64,000 nucleotides of DNA from the NCBI GenBank assembly GCA_902631595.1, contig CACOZH010000001.1, positions 1-64,000 of the forward strand. The letters are read 5' to 3'. The position numbers were made by a program, and so were the translations under genes. Positions 62,380 through 64,000 of this stretch are shown here, piece by piece. The notes beneath the pieces were generated by a model, which was not told where the DNA came from, made no database searches, and saw only the letters and a list, made by a program, of their open reading frames with translations. The first letter of the stretch is position 1. Each line of letters opens with the position of its first letter. The DNA comes from an uncultured Pelagibacteraceae bacterium. GTDB lineage: Bacteria > Pseudomonadota > Alphaproteobacteria > Pelagibacterales > Pelagibacteraceae.

Positions 62380-64000
62380 ATTTTTTTTTATAACGTTTAA
62401 AATATTTTTTTTTAGTATTTTTTACAAATGGTTTCTTAAATTTTTTCTTTTTATCTTCAAACTTAATAATGTTTGTTTCATTTTTAATTATATTTTCAGA
62501 TTGTATAGTCTCGATAATTTTATTATTTTTTTTGAATTCTAATTTATAATCGTTTACACCAAAGGCTAAATCTTCTTTGAATGTGATTTTTATTTTATTT
62601 TTGTTTTGAAAATAAACTACATCTTCTTCACTATTTTTTGATAGAAAATCTATAATTTTTTTATTCAAATAAACCAAAATCTCTTTTGATTTATTTTCTA
62701 AACTTTTGATTTCTGCAAGTTTTAAAACTTTTAAAGCCTGAGACTCATTTGTTAAACTCATTATCCATTTAACATTACTTTCTCTTAATCTTTGCCTTGA
62801 CATCTCGAGTAATCCAAAATGGGTTATTCTTCCAATTTGGATCCTTGCTCTATCAGCTCTACATTTTTCCTTAAGTTTTCTTTCAACATTTCTTCTATTT
62901 GAAAAATTATGCATATCAATAAAATCAATTATTATTAATCCGGATAAATCCCTAATTTTAATTTGCCTAGCTATTTCCTCAGCGGCCTCAAGATTTGTAT
63001 CAAAAGCTGTACTTTCAACATTTTTTTGTTTAATTGATTTTCCTGAGTTAACGTCAACTGAAACTAGTGCTTCAGTTGGATTAATTACAAGATATCCACC
63101 AGATTTTAATTTTACCTCAGTTTTATATATCTCATAAAGTTTAGCCTCAATATTATTTTTAAAAAATAGTGGAACTTTATCTCTATATTTTTTAACCTTT
63201 TTAATTTGTTTAGGCATCAATTGCTTAATGTACAATTTGGCTTTTTGATAACCTTCGTTACCCTCTACAAAAATATTTTGCACATCATCATCAACCATAT
63301 CCCTGATACTTCGCTTAATTATATCACTTTCTTCAAAAATTAATGATGGAGCAATCGACTCCATTGCGCTACTTTTAATATCTTCCCATGCAGTAATTGA
63401 GTTTTTTAAATCATTCTCAATATCATTTTTAGTTTTATTAGACCCTGCTGTTCGAACAATCAAACCCATCTCTTTAGGTATTTCTATTAGATTTAATATC
63501 TGTCTTATTTTCTTTCTGTCTATCGGATTAAATATTTTTCTAGATATACCTCCTCCTTTAGGAGTATTTGGCATAAGAACTGTGTATTTTCCAGCTATAG
63601 AAATAAATGTAGTTAAAGCCGCTCCCTTTAACCCTCTTTCATCTTTTAGGACTTGGACTAATATAACCTGATTAGGTTTAATTACTTCTTGAATTTTATA
63701 TCTTTTTTTTCTTATAGAAAGTTTACTAGAATTTATCTCTTGAGTTTTCTCATTTGTTTGGTTTTCCTCTTCATTATTTTCTAATTTTCTTTCTGGCTCA
63801 AGTATTTTTTCCTCTAGATCCTTCTGTTCTAAATCTTTTTCCTGAATTTCACTTTGTTTTTGTAATTCTATTCTAGTTTCTTCCTCTTCTTTTTTAATTA
63901 ATTCAATGTCACTTTGTGGAATTTGATAGTAATCACTCTGTATATCATTAAATGATAGAAAGCCATGTCTCTCTCTTCCAAAATCAACAAATGCAGCTTG
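62372..64000 (-). CDS. rne: Ribonuclease E/G, C-terminal 542 residues (start outside window)
   Basis: The frame is open to the right edge, so the N-terminus is missing. Visible parts: the S1-domain remnant [16 protein letters not shown], a charged insertion of about 85 residues, the rest of S1 ([21 protein letters not shown]), the 5'-sensor and DNase-I-like region with the metal ligands in VSVDVNSGK (near 63053) and [11 protein letters not shown], and [11 protein letters not shown]. Directly after this the zinc-link CPxC motif of RNase E/G is missing. A basic C-terminal tail ([13 protein letters not shown]) replaces the degradosome scaffold. It could equally be called RNase G; the short C-terminus makes the choice uncertain. 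Confidence 0.88.
   Translation of the reverse strand, partial: QAAFVDFGRERHGFLSFNDIQSDYYQIPQSDIELIKKEEEETRIELQKQSEIQEKDLEQKDLEEKILEPERKLENNEEENQTNEKTQEINSSKLSIRKKRYKIQEVIKPNQVILVQVLKDERGLKGAALTTFISIAGKYTVLMPNTPKGGGISRKIFNPIDRKKIRQILNLIEIPKEMGLIVRTAGSNKTKNDIENDLKNSITAWEDIKSSAMESIAPSLIFEESDIIKRSIRDMVDDDVQNIFVEGNEGYQKAKLYIKQLMPKQIKKVKKYRDKVPLFFKNNIEAKLYEIYKTEVKLKSGGYLVINPTEALVSVDVNSGKSIKQKNVESTAFDTNLEAAEEIARQIKIRDLSGLIIIDFIDMHNFSNRRNVERKLKEKCRADRARIQIGRITHFGLLEMSRQRLRESNVKWIMSLTNESQALKVLKLAEIKSLENKSKEILVYLNKKIIDFLSKNSEEDVVYFQNKNKIKITFKEDLAFGVNDYKLEFKKNNKIIETIQSENIIKNETNIIKFEDKKKKFKKPFVKNTKKKYFKRYKKKSK

Noticed and set aside
1..64000. tRNA, rRNA, CRISPR, insertion sequence, prophage or replication origin
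   Set aside because: No cloverleaf-like segment, repeat-spacer pattern, transposase, integrase, terminal repeat or DnaA-box cluster was seen in the spacers or coding regions.

Overview
This 64 kb window looks like a chromosome segment of a streamlined, very AT-rich marine alphaproteobacterium, most probably a member of the SAR11 clade (Candidatus Pelagibacter or a close relative). Reasons: genes are packed almost without gaps and many overlap; codon use is strongly A/T-biased; gene order follows alphaproteobacterial blocks (rpsF-rpsR-rplI-dnaB..cvpA-purF, lptF-lptG-lptD-surA-pdxA-ksgA, pepA-ndk, purN-purM / DUF2066-hda, NDUFA12-DUF2155, aroQ-accB-accC); and gcvTHP sits behind a tandem glycine riboswitch, a control known from SAR11. 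I found no tRNA or rRNA gene, CRISPR array, insertion sequence, phage gene or integrase. No gene-free stretch exceeds 300 bases; the longest (about 224 bases, before gcvT) is filled by the riboswitch.

Layout. 1-3.8 kb: phospholipid head-group genes (psd tail, pssA), a glycosyltransferase-like gene, rlmE, a TPR protein and panB. 3.8-9.4 kb: TerC, a TPR protein, then the 5-oxoprolinase genes pxpA / pxpBC split by a divergent junction, a DMT transporter and a TPR-glycosyltransferase. 9.5-14 kb: riboswitch and gcvT-H-P. 14-18.5 kb: a lipid-modification cluster (flavin oxidoreductase, DUF1365, CFA-like methyltransferase, DUF3833 lipoprotein, convergent SDR). 18.5-21.1 kb: a DAO-family oxidase facing an NAD-dependent formate dehydrogenase, with a small unlisted membrane ORF between. 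21.2-25.7 kb: HPP membrane protein, IscU/SufU-like scaffold, moeA, a DMT transporter and a glycine-amidinotransferase-like enzyme. 25.7-40.4 kb: a long minus-strand run from the S6-S18-L9-dnaB block through an RND-type transporter, cvpA, purF, an HD-domain oxygenase candidate, a DUF255 thioredoxin-like protein, gshA-gshB, two transporters and a coiled-coil protein. 40.4-43 kb: fabD-fabG-acpP-gmk. 43-50.5 kb: the LPS-transport/outer-membrane block. 50.5-57.5 kb: pepA, ndk, purN, a frame-disrupted purM, DUF2066, hda, aspS. 57.5-64 kb: a stand-alone tail of a B12-type ribonucleotide reductase, NDUFA12, DUF2155, accB-accC, aroQ, thiS-thiG and a 5'-truncated RNase E/G.

How it fits together. Most genes are housekeeping functions for a Gram-negative aerobe: outer membrane assembly, type II fatty-acid synthesis, purine synthesis, glutathione synthesis and complex I. 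The more distinctive part is small-molecule and one-carbon chemistry: glycine cleavage under riboswitch control, formate oxidation, DAO-type amine oxidation, amidino transfer, and 5-oxoproline recycling, several of these beside EamA-type transporters. The items most worth a second look are the lipid cluster whose CFA-like enzyme lacks two bicarbonate-site residues, the PhnZ-like HD protein, the free-standing NrdJ tail, the purM frame disruption at an A-run, the RNase E without its zinc-link cysteines, and the seamless gene junctions with terminators folded into the coding ends.
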